Positions 1-7,965 of a stretch of DNA of 64,000 bases are shown here, one piece after another. Positions within the stretch are counted from its first letter, which is position 1. Every line of letters starts with the position of its first letter. The notes beneath the pieces are model-generated. The model was given only the letters and a program-made list of their open reading frames with translations. It made no database searches and was not told where the DNA came from. The position numbers were made by a program, and so were the translations under genes. Origin of the DNA: Anaerolineae bacterium (GTDB lineage: Bacteria > Chloroflexota > Anaerolineae > Anaerolineales > Villigracilaceae); NCBI GenBank assembly GCA_022013685.1, contig JAKLPV010000054.1, positions 62,001 to 126,000 on the forward strand. The letters run 5' to 3'.

Positions 1-1
1 T

Positions 2-472
2 GTCGGTGGCGATATGACCACCAAGCGCAATGAAAGTATTCAGAAAGTCAACGAGTTGGGAAAACGATTTGCTAATGTTGTCACATCGATGAAGGCAGCA
101 GATAAGAATATAGTACTCTTCGCGGCTGATAAAAACATAACCCACACCGTTATTCGCGAAGTCACGCTGGAGTATGTGCCTGTTCCTGAAGAGACTTTGT
201 TGAAAGATTACATTGATGCCGCCTACGTCTCAGAAGGTGGCCTGGCGATTGTCATCTATGAGAACAAAATAATGACCCTGCTTGGACTTGAGACACGGCG
301 TTTAACTTATCAATCCCGCCAGACTTCTGGCCTGGAAGGGACTGTCATCGAGTATGCGCTCAAGGATGGACCGGGAATATGGTTTGTGGCTTATATCTTT
401 CCCCCAGATCAAATTTTGGACATAATGCCGATGGTTGAGCAGAGTATTGCCACGTTCAATATCATCAAATGA
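2..472 (+). CDS. Hypothetical protein, 5' end probably outside the window
   Basis: The frame is already open at base 2 and the first ATG is at 14, so the true start probably lies to the left; from that ATG the product is 152 aa. It is a soluble-looking alpha/beta protein with no membrane segment, rich in short hydrophobic strands. The end (IMPMVEQSIATFNI) resembles the last helix of small secreted proteins whose long upstream part carries a lipobox, but I do not recognise the family. It is followed, 4 bp after its stop, by the convergent end of a deacetylase gene. Function unknown. Confidence 0.6.
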   Translation, partial: VGGDMTTKRNESIQKVNELGKRFANVVTSMKAADKNIVLFAADKNITHTVIREVTLEYVPVPEETLLKDYIDAAYVSEGGLAIVIYENKIMTLLGLETRRLTYQSRQTSGLEGTVIEYALKDGPGIWFVAYIFPPDQILDIMPMVEQSIATFNIIK

Positions 473-476
473 CTCT

Positions 477-1367
477 TTAAAAGCCAAAACGCTTGCGCAT
501 ATTTTCGTAGGTTTCCTGCACACTTTGATACGGACCATCCCGTCCCACATAAAGCAGCTCGCGGGATGAATCGTATTGTGTTCCTCCATTGATGCCGACA
601 ACCCAAATTAATTTAGCGCGGCGCAACTGCTTTGCATCGTTGACCATTTGTCCCTCGGGCAGAATGAGAGTGATTGGGCGAATGCCAACAGCGGCTTCGA
701 TTTTGGTCAGGCTGTCATTGACCTCAAGGTAGATGGCGCGTGGGGAAACTCTTTCCATCTCGCCCAGGTTGCGATGATTATCTGTGTGACTGGCAATTTC
801 CCAGCCCTGGTCTGACAATTCCTTGAATATTGCAACCGTTTCGGGGTAAGCGAACTCGCCTTCGGTGACGATGCCCAAGACTGCCGGGTAACCGGCTTCT
901 TGCAACAGGGCGATCATTTCTACAACGCTCTCGTGCATGGGATAACGCAGGTAAATATCGTCAATGGTGATGATGAAGAGTGTTCCCTGTTCTGTAACCG
1001 TGATGGCGGGGTTTTGTTGAATATCTCGGTAGGTAACGACGCGTAAATCGTTTTCTTTGATGATACCGATCATTTCGTGCAGGAACTGAACGGCGTCAAA
1101 CTTTGCATTGCTGCGATGCAGCATCAAGGTGGGTGGAGTCTGACGCACCAGCGGCAGGGCGGTTGGGCTGAAAGTGGCGGTGGGAATGTCTGTGCTTGTT
1201 GCGACGGGGGTTGATGTGCTGGTGGATGCCGGCGCAGGCCGGGCTGTTTCTGTTGCTGGTAGCGTGGTGGGTGTTTCTGCTGCAACAGAGATTGGTTGAC
1301 CCTGGCAGGATAATAAATTGAAACACAGGTTAAGAATCAGAAAATATTTGGCAAATTTCTGTTGCAT
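477..1367 (-). CDS. Polysaccharide deacetylase-like lipoprotein (NodB fold)
   Basis: The protein has 296 aa. It begins with a lipoprotein signal ending in the lipobox LLSC (about residue 20), followed by a Thr/Pro/Ala-rich linker of some 45 residues. The NodB-type domain follows: motif 1 appears as TIDD (usual TFDD), motif 2 as SHTDNH, the metal-binding H-x3-H. This family removes acetyl groups from cell-wall or exopolysaccharide amino sugars, here probably outside the membrane. I chose the internal ATG at 1367 because it places the signal peptide at the N-terminus; the longer TTG form would overlap the upstream gene. It is last of three minus-strand genes. Confidence 0.75.
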   Translation of the reverse strand: MQQKFAKYFLILNLCFNLLSCQGQPISVAAETPTTLPATETARPAPASTSTSTPVATSTDIPTATFSPTALPLVRQTPPTLMLHRSNAKFDAVQFLHEMIGIIKENDLRVVTYRDIQQNPAITVTEQGTLFIITIDDIYLRYPMHESVVEMIALLQEAGYPAVLGIVTEGEFAYPETVAIFKELSDQGWEIASHTDNHRNLGEMERVSPRAIYLEVNDSLTKIEAAVGIRPITLILPEGQMVNDAKQLRRAKLIWVVGINGGTQYDSSRELLYVGRDGPYQSVQETYENMRKRFGF

Positions 1368-1374
1368 GCTAAAT

Positions 1375-1905
1375 CTACTTAACGCCCCGGCTATTGAACT
1401 CAAATTCCATCAGGATTTTTAGGATGTAGGCGATGGCGCGATATAAGAGATAGGTTGTAATGGCTGGCAGAAGCGAAAAAATAAATATCAATATTGCGGC
1501 TATGGCTTTTACGCTAAAACTTGTTCCAAGAATATTGAAAAAGCTGTGGAGAGGCGTGATAAAAAGAAATACCATTTGAAAGGGGCTAATTATCAGCGCT
1601 GCTTTGGCTGCTATTTCAAGCCATCTAATCAAACCTATTACTTCTTTTGTTTTATAAAAAACAGGCGCGTTTTCACTACTTTCATCAATATCCTGCCAAG
1701 GTTCTTTGCTATCTGTTTTTTTTGTCCAAACCGCAGGTTCTTGAACCGGTATTTCTATCCCACGCTCATCCAGAATTTCTTCAATGAGTTCAAATGCTGT
1801 CTCCGACCAATCGTAGCGATGGTTTTTTAGCCAAATGTCGAGCAATTCGTCTGTTGTTTTCTGGCCCAAGTTGTTATAAATTTGATTTCGAAGGTTTTCA
1901 CTCAT
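1375..1905 (-). CDS. Hypothetical membrane protein with soluble N-terminal helical domain
   Basis: The protein has 176 aa. Residues 1-55 form a charged helical segment (TTDELLDIWLKN then ELIEEILDERG) of a kind often found at the N-terminus of small uncharacterised membrane proteins. Residues 56-85 look like a flexible acidic linker. Two hydrophobic stretches at about 95-122 and 132-165 are membrane helices. It overlaps the end of the upstream small membrane protein by 8 bp, so the two are probably translated together. No catalytic motif is visible and I do not recognise a function. Confidence 0.7.
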   Translation of the reverse strand: MSENLRNQIYNNLGQKTTDELLDIWLKNHRYDWSETAFELIEEILDERGIEIPVQEPAVWTKKTDSKEPWQDIDESSENAPVFYKTKEVIGLIRWLEIAAKAALIISPFQMVFLFITPLHSFFNILGTSFSVKAIAAILIFIFSLLPAITTYLLYRAIAYILKILMEFEFNSRGVK

Positions 1906-2248
1906 TCCCAGCTCCTTCTTTGATCAACTTAATATCCAGGTCAATTTCAATAAGCATGAATAAACCAAGGGATATCGCGCGCAAGATTAAGAAGCTGTAC
2001 ACCCCATAGGTTAGAGAATTGATGATGGGCATTAAGGCGCTGATGGTGGGAAAAAAGGGTTCAAGTAATCCTGAAGAACTTCTTGAAAATTTTTCCATGG
2101 TAACGTAGCCATCATATACAGTCTTGTCAAAATTGATAATATTGTCTAACACTGAAATACAGGCAGTGATAAGTAAAATCCAAGCCACCCAGTTTGCTAT
2201 TATTGCAATTCGTGCCATGGTTTTGTATTTGGTGTTTTGTTGACTCAT
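1898..2248 (-). CDS. Small hypothetical membrane protein
   Basis: The protein has 116 aa with two hydrophobic segments (about residues 12-35 and 66-100) separated by a polar loop, and a charged C-terminus. A good ribosome binding site (AGGAGGGACA on the minus strand) precedes the ATG at 2248. The gene overlaps the next one by 8 bp and follows scpA after 16 bp, so it may be co-transcribed with scpA. The general layout resembles the DUF2975-like class of small membrane proteins, but that is only an impression. Function unknown. Confidence 0.65.
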   Translation of the reverse strand: MSQQNTKYKTMARIAIIANWVAWILLITACISVLDNIINFDKTVYDGYVTMEKFSRSSSGLLEPFFPTISALMPIINSLTYGVYSFLILRAISLGLFMLIEIDLDIKLIKEGAGNE

Positions 2249-2264
2249 TGTCCCTCCTAAAAAA

Positions 2265-3038
2265 TTATTCGAACTCTAACTCGAACTCTTCTTCCTGATT
2301 CCAATCGTCGCGCTGGATTTCGATATCCCCGAATAGAATGTCCTGGCGGGCAGATACGCGGTAGCGTTTGATCAGTTCGAGCATCGCCAGGAAGGTTACG
2401 ACGACTTCCAGCCGGGTCTTGGCAGAACCGATCAATTCTTTAAACGAAGCCTGTTCGCCTTTGCTTAATCGTTCGGCGATAAAGGCAATTTTCTCGCGGA
2501 TGGTAACCCTGGGTGCAGAGATAACGGTTCCCAGGGCCTGTTTATCTTTCTCATCCGAAAAGATGTTCTCGGCAATCTTGAGAAAATCCTGTAAGGTGAT
2601 ATCGCTCAAATCCAGGCGACCTTCTATCTTCGGTGGGGGAGCCAGGCGCAGGTAGGTGTGAAAACCGTCTTTTTCGCGTTTTTCCATCCAGTTGGCGATT
2701 TTCTTGAATTGTTTATAGATGCGCAGTTGACGGGCCAAATTTTCGGCGGGATCTTCCTCCCCGACCTCGCGCACCGGCGGACGCGGCAGCAGCGCTTCAG
2801 ACTTGATCTGAATCAGTTTTGCCGCAATCACTAAGAAAGCCGAAATCTCCTCGGCCCTGGCTTCTTGCATGGCGCGGATGTATTTGAGATACTGGTCTGT
2901 GACCATTGCCAGCGCAACTGAGGTAATATCCAACTCGGCGCGCTCGATCAACTGCAAGAGCAGGTCGAGTGGCCCCTCGTAAACGGGGATCTGCACGGTA
3001 TAGTTGCCGGTTTGGTGGCTGGCGATGTTTAAATCCAT
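2265..3038 (-). CDS. scpA: Segregation and condensation protein A (ScpA kleisin)
   Basis: The protein has 257 aa, normal for ScpA. The N-terminal signature is clear: VYEGPLDLLLQLIERAELDI, followed by the helical stretch ending in YLKYIRAM that contacts the SMC neck. The C-terminal winged-helix region (about 180-245) includes FLAMLELIKRYRV. ScpA bridges SMC heads and works with ScpB in chromosome compaction and segregation. No scpB lies next to it in the window. The start ATG has no ribosome binding site but has TATAAT 8 nt upstream, which suggests a leaderless transcript. It is divergent from moaC. Confidence 0.93.
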   Translation of the reverse strand: MDLNIASHQTGNYTVQIPVYEGPLDLLLQLIERAELDITSVALAMVTDQYLKYIRAMQEARAEEISAFLVIAAKLIQIKSEALLPRPPVREVGEEDPAENLARQLRIYKQFKKIANWMEKREKDGFHTYLRLAPPPKIEGRLDLSDITLQDFLKIAENIFSDEKDKQALGTVISAPRVTIREKIAFIAERLSKGEQASFKELIGSAKTRLEVVVTFLAMLELIKRYRVSARQDILFGDIEIQRDDWNQEEEFELEFE

Positions 3039-3046
3039 AGCGCGTG

Positions 3047-3052
3047 ATTATA
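3047..3052 (-). promoter_or_regulatory. -10 box of scpA, leaderless type
   Basis: On the minus strand TATAAT ends 8 nt before the scpA ATG. With a normal 6-8 nt discriminator, transcription would begin at or next to the start codon. No clear -35 hexamer is visible; the expected position falls into the hairpin at 3062-3084. Confidence 0.65.
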
Positions 3053-3061
3053 TCATTGCTG

Positions 3062-3084
3062 GGGGCGGCTCGATGGGCCGCCCC
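3062..3084. repeat. GC-rich hairpin between the divergent scpA and moaC promoters
   Basis: GGGGCGGC and GCCGCCCC form 8-bp arms around a 7-nt loop. The hairpin lies exactly between the two -10 boxes, covering both -35 regions. It could be a short dispersed repeat or a binding site that couples the two promoters; the sequence alone does not decide. Confidence 0.6.
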
Positions 3085-3089
3085 TACGG

Positions 3090-3095
3090 TATAAT
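3090..3095 (+). promoter_or_regulatory. -10 box of moaC, leaderless type
   Basis: TATAAT is followed by 6 nt (TCGGCC) and then the moaC ATG at 3102. There is no ribosome binding site in the gap. The arrangement implies that the transcript starts at the A of the start codon or within a base or two of it. Confidence 0.65.
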
Positions 3096-3101
3096 TCGGC
3101 C

Positions 3102-3578
3102 ATGACCCAACTCACCCACCTCGACGACCAGGGCCGCGCCAAGATGGTGGATGTCGGCCATAAAGACGATACCGAGCGGATAGCGATTGCGCGCGGTGAA
3201 ATCGTGATGAAGCCCGAAACCCTGGCGCTGATCCGCGATGGACAGCTCAAAAAAGGGGATGTGCTGACGGTTGCCAAGATCGCCGGGATCCAGGCCGCCA
3301 AGCGCGCCTCGGAGCTGATCCCGCTCTGTCATCCGATCGCCCTCACCCATGTGGATGTGGAACTGACCCTTGATGAAGCGCTGCCCGGCATCAGCATCAG
3401 CGCCGCCGCCAAAACGGTAGGCAAGACCGGGGTCGAGATGGAAGCCCTGACCGCCGTCTCGGTGGCTGCGCTGACGGTGTACGATATGGCCAAGGCTGCC
3501 GAAAAAACTATGAGAATCCAGAATATCCGCCTGGTTGAAAAACATGGCGGCAAAAGCGGAGATATCCTCAATGAGTAG
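3102..3578 (+). CDS. moaC: Cyclic pyranopterin monophosphate synthase MoaC
   Basis: The protein has 158 aa, the usual MoaC length. Diagnostic segments are visible: [19 protein letters not shown] near the N-terminus, [17 protein letters not shown] around residues 72-88, and [20 protein letters not shown] around 110-129, which contain the conserved His, Glu and Asp residues. MoaC acts after MoaA in molybdenum cofactor synthesis, turning the rearranged GTP intermediate into cyclic pyranopterin monophosphate. moaD and moaE follow downstream with two unrelated genes between; moaA is not in the window. The start lacks a ribosome binding site and is probably leaderless. Confidence 0.96.
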   Translation: MTQLTHLDDQGRAKMVDVGHKDDTERIAIARGEIVMKPETLALIRDGQLKKGDVLTVAKIAGIQAAKRASELIPLCHPIALTHVDVELTLDEALPGISISAAAKTVGKTGVEMEALTAVSVAALTVYDMAKAAEKTMRIQNIRLVEKHGGKSGDILNE

Positions 3579-4149
3579 GGTGGTTGTCGAAACACCTCGA
3601 CTCACCCTGCGCCTGGCTGAACCTGCCGACGCCGCTTTTATCTGCTCACTTTGGAATGACCCGCGTGTGATGCGTTTTGTCGGCTTCCCGAACGGGTTGG
3701 ACGAGACGGAAGAACGCTTGCGCGCCAATATCGAAAAGCGCGGCGATTCAGAGTTTCAGCAATTGCTCGTGGTTGCGCTAAAACAAACCGGCCAGGCGAT
3801 CGGACAGTGTAAAATGGAATTGCCCGGCCCGGATGGTATTTCTGAGACCGATGTTAAATTAAGCCCCGATTTTTGGGGCCAGCGCTATGGCCTGGAAGTC
3901 AAACGCGCCTTGCTTGACCGATTATTTATCCATACTGAGTGCCAGATCGTGCAGGCTACGCCAAATGTGGAAAACCTGGCTTCGATCAAGATGCAGGAAG
4001 CGGTTGGCGGGTTGCGCATGGCTGAGGAAATCTATCAATTTCCTGAATCCATGCGTTCCCATACCACGCCGGTGCATCATTATATTTATCATGTAACCCG
4101 TGACACCTGGTTGAAAGAGCAAGGAGAAGGATGTACAAATGTTAAATAA
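3571..4149 (+). CDS. GNAT-family N-acetyltransferase (RimJ/RimL-like)
   Basis: The protein has 192 aa. The N-terminus [25 protein letters not shown] is typical of RimJ/RimL-type acetyltransferases. The acetyl-CoA loop is degenerate: [23 protein letters not shown] replaces the usual Q/RxxGxG/A. The ATG at 3571 overlaps the end of moaC by 8 nt; a longer in-frame start further inside moaC is less likely. Translation is probably coupled to moaC. The substrate is unknown; transfer to a small molecule or protein N-terminus is equally possible. Confidence 0.75.
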   Translation: MSRVVVETPRLTLRLAEPADAAFICSLWNDPRVMRFVGFPNGLDETEERLRANIEKRGDSEFQQLLVVALKQTGQAIGQCKMELPGPDGISETDVKLSPDFWGQRYGLEVKRALLDRLFIHTECQIVQATPNVENLASIKMQEAVGGLRMAEEIYQFPESMRSHTTPVHHYIYHVTRDTWLKEQGEGCTNVK

Positions 4150-4612
4150 AAAGGAATTGACCGAGAAGATACTTGCCGGGCGAAAACAACTGGATGCCGC
4201 GCTAGCTCACGTAGATAATGAGCGCATGCCGCTGATTATTTTGCATGGCGAATGGTCTGTTAAAGACTTGATTGGGCATTTGGGTTTCTGGGAAGAGCGC
4301 GTTGTATCTCTGTTTACGACGCTGCGGATGGGGCGAAAGCCGCTCCCATCTCCGGAAGTGGATGTCTTAAATGCGCAAGTATTGACTGATTCGCGCAAAT
4401 TGTCTGTGGCAGAAATACGTCGCCAGGAAAAAAAGGCCTACCAGGATGTTTTGTCCCTGATCCAGAAAGCCACCCATGAAGAACTCTTTGATGGTGCATA
4501 TTTTTCCTGGACCGAAGGCCGTCCTTTTTACGAGTTCATTGCTGATAATACATACGGACATTATGAAGAGCACTTGCCTGAGGTTCTGGCCTGGCTGAAA
4601 AGGATTGCATAG
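4139..4612 (+). CDS. DinB-like / ClbS-DfsB family four-helix protein
   Basis: The protein has 157 aa. The pattern EWSVKDLIGHLGFWEERVV in the second helix and NTYGHYEEHLPEV near the C-terminus match the DinB-like superfamily, in which three His residues usually bind a metal; His in GHL and in YEEH are visible. Some relatives (ClbS) open cyclopropane-bearing genotoxins, others are thiol-dependent S-transferases, so the reaction cannot be named. It overlaps the GNAT gene by 11 nt and ends 2 nt before moaD. Confidence 0.7.
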   Translation: MLNKKELTEKILAGRKQLDAALAHVDNERMPLIILHGEWSVKDLIGHLGFWEERVVSLFTTLRMGRKPLPSPEVDVLNAQVLTDSRKLSVAEIRRQEKKAYQDVLSLIQKATHEELFDGAYFSWTEGRPFYEFIADNTYGHYEEHLPEVLAWLKRIA

Positions 4613-4614
4613 TT

Positions 4615-4866
4615 GTGAGTTCCATCAAAGTGCTTTTCTTTGCCACCCTGCGTGACAAAGCCGGGACTCGTTCCACCGAAATGGAAGTCCCTGCCGGGGT
4701 GACCATCCTGCAACTCAAAGCCATGCTGGTCGAGCAGTTCCCAAACATCGACGGACAGTTGATGGAGCACTGCTTGGCCTCCATCAATCATGAATATCGT
4801 TTCGACGAAGACGAAATTCCTGCCAATGCGGAAATTGCCTTCTTTCCACCCGTTTCGGGGGGATAG
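4615..4866 (+). CDS. moaD: Molybdopterin synthase sulfur carrier subunit MoaD
   Basis: The protein has 83 aa with a ubiquitin-like fold pattern and starts with GTG. The decisive feature is the C-terminus PPVSGG: the terminal Gly-Gly is adenylated and then thiocarboxylated to donate sulfur. Together with MoaE it forms molybdopterin synthase, which inserts the dithiolene sulfurs into cyclic pyranopterin monophosphate. moaE begins 67 bp downstream, and the intervening stretch holds a repeat. Confidence 0.93.
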   Translation: MSSIKVLFFATLRDKAGTRSTEMEVPAGVTILQLKAMLVEQFPNIDGQLMEHCLASINHEYRFDEDEIPANAEIAFFPPVSGG

Positions 4867-4933
4867 AAAGTCGATACTCGATGCGCGAATTCTCGAGTAT
4901 CGAACAACGAATAACAAATATCGAGTACCCAGT
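4867..4933. repeat. Repeat-bearing moaD-moaE spacer
   Basis: The 67-bp spacer contains CGATACTCGA and TCGAGTATCG as 10-bp inverted arms (about 4873-4903), followed by further partial copies of the word (ATATCGAGTAC). Similar word-like sequence (CTCGAATATCG) occurs near 49520, between aroC and the aminotransferase gene. The moaE frame is open through this block, so a longer MoaE start would be repeat-encoded. Confidence 0.6.
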
Positions 4934-5392
4934 ATGACCTTTCCCCTCATCACCTCCATCACCGAAGAAGAGATCGACCTGAACACCCTGCTGGATGCCA
5001 TCACCCTGACATCCACTGGCGCGGCGGCCATTTTTACCGGCATGGTGCGCGGAATCACGACCCGCGACGACCCTCACGAGACCACTTACCTCGAATACGA
5101 AGCCTATAAGCCGATGGCCGAAGCCAAAATGGCGCAGGTTGCCGACGAAATCCGCACCAAATGGCCGGTGGTTGAGGGGATTGCGATTGTCCAGCGCATC
5201 GGCAAGCTCTACCCGCGCACACCGACTGTCCTGATTGCCTGTACCGCTGCCCATCGCGACACCGGCGTCTTCGACGCGGCGCGCTATGGCATCGACCGAC
5301 TCAAGGAAATCGTCCCGGTTTGGAAGAAGGAATTCAAACCTGACGGCGAAGAGTGGGTCGAAGGCCAGTATCATCCAAAACCAGGGGAGTAA
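4934..5392 (+). CDS. moaE: Molybdopterin synthase catalytic subunit MoaE
   Basis: The protein has 152 aa, the family norm. Visible signatures are AAAIFTGMVRG (about 30-40), TYLEYEAYKPMAEAKM (about 55-70), VQRIGKLYP (about 93-101), the segment ACTAAHRDTGVFDAARYGID around 108-127 with the catalytic-site His-Arg, and the conserved Lys in PVWKKEF. It transfers MoaD-bound sulfur to cyclic pyranopterin monophosphate. I chose ATG 4934; an earlier in-frame start would add 48 residues encoded largely by the upstream repeat. Confidence 0.95.
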   Translation: MTFPLITSITEEEIDLNTLLDAITLTSTGAAAIFTGMVRGITTRDDPHETTYLEYEAYKPMAEAKMAQVADEIRTKWPVVEGIAIVQRIGKLYPRTPTVLIACTAAHRDTGVFDAARYGIDRLKEIVPVWKKEFKPDGEEWVEGQYHPKPGE

Positions 5393-5397
5393 AAACT

Positions 5398-5805
5398 GTG
5401 AAAATTGATCATTTTGCATTCGAAGTCTCTGACCTTGAAGCCTCGACTCGTTTTTATTGCGAAAATCTGGGATTTCGCGTCCAGCAGTCTTTCATTGATG
5501 AAAATATCCATGAAACCCTGGTGGTTCTGGAACTTGACGGCGGTAAGTTGGAACTCATTCAGGTGCTCGACGAGCACAACCAGCCAAAACCTTTCGAGCC
5601 CGTCACTGTTCGTCCTCATCTCTGCCCACACCTGGCTCTTGAAACGGACGATTTCGAGAAATCCCTGGCTAAAATCCACGAAAACGGTTTGAAAATTGTT
5701 CAGGGCCCGCTCGAAATCCCTGGCCTGGCGAAATGGCTTTATCTTGCCGACCCGGACCAGAATATCATTGAGGTGTTTCAGGAATTTGGCGAGCCGAAGC
5801 CGTAA
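5398..5805 (+). CDS. VOC / glyoxalase-fold protein
   Basis: The protein has 135 aa and starts with GTG 5 nt after moaE. It shows the two beta-alpha-beta-beta-beta repeats of the vicinal oxygen chelate fold: IDHFAFEVSDLEASTRFYCENLGF at the start and PHLALETDDFEKSLAKI in the second half. Likely metal ligands are His near residue 4, Glu in LELIQ, His in PHLAL and Glu in IIEVF. The closest activity class is lactoylglutathione lyase or methylmalonyl-CoA epimerase, but small VOC proteins vary widely and the substrate is unknown. Confidence 0.8.
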   Translation: MKIDHFAFEVSDLEASTRFYCENLGFRVQQSFIDENIHETLVVLELDGGKLELIQVLDEHNQPKPFEPVTVRPHLCPHLALETDDFEKSLAKIHENGLKIVQGPLEIPGLAKWLYLADPDQNIIEVFQEFGEPKP

Positions 5806-5833
5806 GTTTAGTTTTCAAAGAAAGAGCCTGATT

Positions 5834-6397
5834 GTGCCTGAAATCTCTACATCCATTTTTCAAGAATTACTTAACCCTGGCGAGAAAGTTCTCTGGAGAG
5901 GCAAACCCCGCCAGGGATTTGTCTTCTGGCGCTCCGATATTTTCTTCATCCCTTTCAGCATCGTCTGGGCTGTGCTGGCCTATTTATGGGAATTTGAAAC
6001 CGCGGTCAGCAACGTCCCGTTTCAAGATAAGTTTTGGAGCATCTTCTCGCTTTCGGTTGCCGCCTACATCCTCCTGCTGCGCTTTTTTGTCGATCTTGCT
6101 TATCGTTACCTGACCTTTTATGCCCTGACCAACCAGCGCGTGCTCATCCATACCGGCCTGTTCAAGACCACCCTGACCAGCCTGCCCCTGGCTGACCTGA
6201 AAGAGATCAATCTCGATTTGCACAAAAACGGCCGCGGCGATATCGTTTTTGGCCCGCTCGACCCGAAAGCCTGGATCTATACCGGCGGCGGCTGGCCAAA
6301 AATGGGTGGGCAAACCCCTGCGCCAGCCTTTGAAATGCTCAAAGACGCCGAAAAAGTTTACAAACAGATCCTTGCGCAGCAGAAAAAGGCCAAATAA
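5834..6397 (+). CDS. PH-domain (DUF304/YdbS-like) membrane protein
   Basis: The protein has 187 aa with a GTG start. The N-terminal LLNPGEKVLWRGKP is a common opening of bacterial PH-like membrane proteins. Two membrane helices follow (about 33-55 and 68-92). The segment YALTNQRVLIHTGLFKTTLTSLPLADLKEI (about 103-132) is the signature first strands of the bacterial PH domain, where TNQRVL is nearly invariant. The role is unknown; it sits 1 nt upstream of a CPBP protease gene and is probably co-translated with it. Confidence 0.78.
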   Translation: MPEISTSIFQELLNPGEKVLWRGKPRQGFVFWRSDIFFIPFSIVWAVLAYLWEFETAVSNVPFQDKFWSIFSLSVAAYILLLRFFVDLAYRYLTFYALTNQRVLIHTGLFKTTLTSLPLADLKEINLDLHKNGRGDIVFGPLDPKAWIYTGGGWPKMGGQTPAPAFEMLKDAEKVYKQILAQQKKAK

Positions 6398-6398
6398 C

Positions 6399-7382
6399 AT
6401 GAAAGCCATACTGAACTTCGTCAAAGCCATTTTCTGGAGCTCCAGCGAAAAACGTTTGCGCGCCGGATGGCGCATCCTTGCTCTTATATTGTTTTTCATG
6501 CTCTCGTCTTTTAACCTGACGCCGGGCGGTTTGCCGCAGAACAGGCTTGTTGATTTTATTTTGAAGGTTATCGGCGAAAACTTAAGCTGGATGATTATTG
6601 TTCTGAGTCTGGTTATTGCCGGGAAATTCCTTGACCGTCGCCCTTTCAAGAGTTATGGTTTTGCCCTTGATCGAGCCTGGTGGCTGGATATGGGCTTTGG
6701 TCTTGCGCTGGGTGCGCTGCTCATGGCTGTCATTTTTGGCGTGGAATACGTGCTTGGCTGGGCTACTGTAACGCCGACCCTCGAGTCAAGTCAGCCCTTG
6801 TTTTGGGAAGACATGTTCTTCTATTTGTTACTTTTTATTAGTGTTGGTATTCAGGAAGAAGTCATGTCGCGTGGTTACTGGCTCAGAAATATAGCCGAAG
6901 GTCTGAATTTCAGGCGCATTGGTCCGCGCGCCGCTTTGTGGATCAGCTACGCCATTTCATCGTCAATCTTTGGCTTGCTTCATTTCGCCAATCCCAACTC
7001 TTCCTGGGTCAGCACGGTTAATCTGATCCTGGCAGGGCTGTTTCTCGGTTTGCCCTATCTCCTGACCGGCGAACTGGCTATTTCCATCGGCCTGCACATT
7101 ACCTGGAATTTTTTCCAGGGCAATGTCTTTGGCTTCCCGGTCAGCGGTATGCGAACCGGCACAACCATCATCACCATCCAGCAGTCTGGGCCGGAACTTT
7201 GGACAGGCGGCGCTTTTGGCCCCGAGGCCGGGCTGATTGGTATCGCGGCCATTGTCATTGGCTCGCTTCTCATCTTGCTTTGGGTAAAATCCACTCGACA
7301 CCGCCTGGCCTGGCAGGATTCTTTGGCGATATACCCTGTTATTCAACGACCAGCGGAACTGCCTGCTGAACAACAGGCATAA
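6399..7382 (+). CDS. CPBP-family intramembrane glutamic endopeptidase
   Basis: The protein has 327 aa with about eight hydrophobic segments. The family motifs are intact: EEVMSRGY (EExxxR, about 147-154), the second motif around LLHFANP, and HITWNFFQG (HxxxN, about 229-237). CPBP proteases of the Rce1/Abi type cleave substrates inside the membrane; in bacteria they are linked to bacteriocin immunity and membrane-protein processing. The start ATG lies 1 nt after the stop of the PH-domain gene; alternative upstream starts would overlap that gene deeply. Confidence 0.88.
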   Translation: MKAILNFVKAIFWSSSEKRLRAGWRILALILFFMLSSFNLTPGGLPQNRLVDFILKVIGENLSWMIIVLSLVIAGKFLDRRPFKSYGFALDRAWWLDMGFGLALGALLMAVIFGVEYVLGWATVTPTLESSQPLFWEDMFFYLLLFISVGIQEEVMSRGYWLRNIAEGLNFRRIGPRAALWISYAISSSIFGLLHFANPNSSWVSTVNLILAGLFLGLPYLLTGELAISIGLHITWNFFQGNVFGFPVSGMRTGTTIITIQQSGPELWTGGAFGPEAGLIGIAAIVIGSLLILLWVKSTRHRLAWQDSLAIYPVIQRPAELPAEQQA

Positions 7383-7393
7383 GGCCACATTGT

Positions 7394-7951
7394 ATGCAGA
7401 TTCCCATCCACTCTGGGCGCCTGATCATTCGCCCCTTCCGCGACTCTGACCTTGAGCCTTTCCTGGCCTATCGCAACGACCCGGATGTGGCCCGCTACCA
7501 GGGTTGGAATGTGCCCTATGCGCGTGAAAGCGCCCTCGAATTTATCGCTGAGATGAAAACCCGGCAATTTACCCCCGGCGAGTGGCTGCAACTGGCGCTG
7601 GAAGTGCGCGAAACAGGTGAAACGATTGGCGATGTTGCCATCCACTGCATGAAATCCGACCCGCGCCAGGCCTACCTCGGCTACAGCCTGGCCCGCGCCC
7701 ACTGGGGGCGGGGCTATGCCGGCGAAGCCGCCCAGGCTGTGCTTGATCTGCTCTTTGGCGAGTTGAACCTGCACCGCGTCGTTGCCGAGTGTGACGTGGA
7801 AAATGCAGCCTCCTGGCGCTTGCTGGAGCGCCTCGGCTTTCGGCGCGAGGCGCACCTGGTGGAAAATCTCTTTTTCAAAGGCGCGTATTGCAGTGAATAT
7901 CACTACGCCATTTTGGAGCGTGAATGGAAGCAGCGCACAAAGCAAGAATAG
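7394..7951 (+). CDS. GNAT-family N-acetyltransferase (RimJ/RimL type)
   Basis: The protein has 185 aa. The start GRLIIRPFRDSDLEPFLAYRNDP and the acetyl-CoA binding part LGYSLARAHWGRGYAGEAAQAVLDLLF are textbook RimJ/RimL, followed by VVAECDVENAASWRLLERLGF. It is likely to acetylate a protein N-terminus or a small amine. It follows the CPBP gene after 11 nt, in a run of same-strand genes that ends at threonine synthase. Confidence 0.88.
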   Translation: MQIPIHSGRLIIRPFRDSDLEPFLAYRNDPDVARYQGWNVPYARESALEFIAEMKTRQFTPGEWLQLALEVRETGETIGDVAIHCMKSDPRQAYLGYSLARAHWGRGYAGEAAQAVLDLLFGELNLHRVVAECDVENAASWRLLERLGFRREAHLVENLFFKGAYCSEYHYAILEREWKQRTKQE

Positions 7952-7965
7952 CAGGAACAGGCCGA

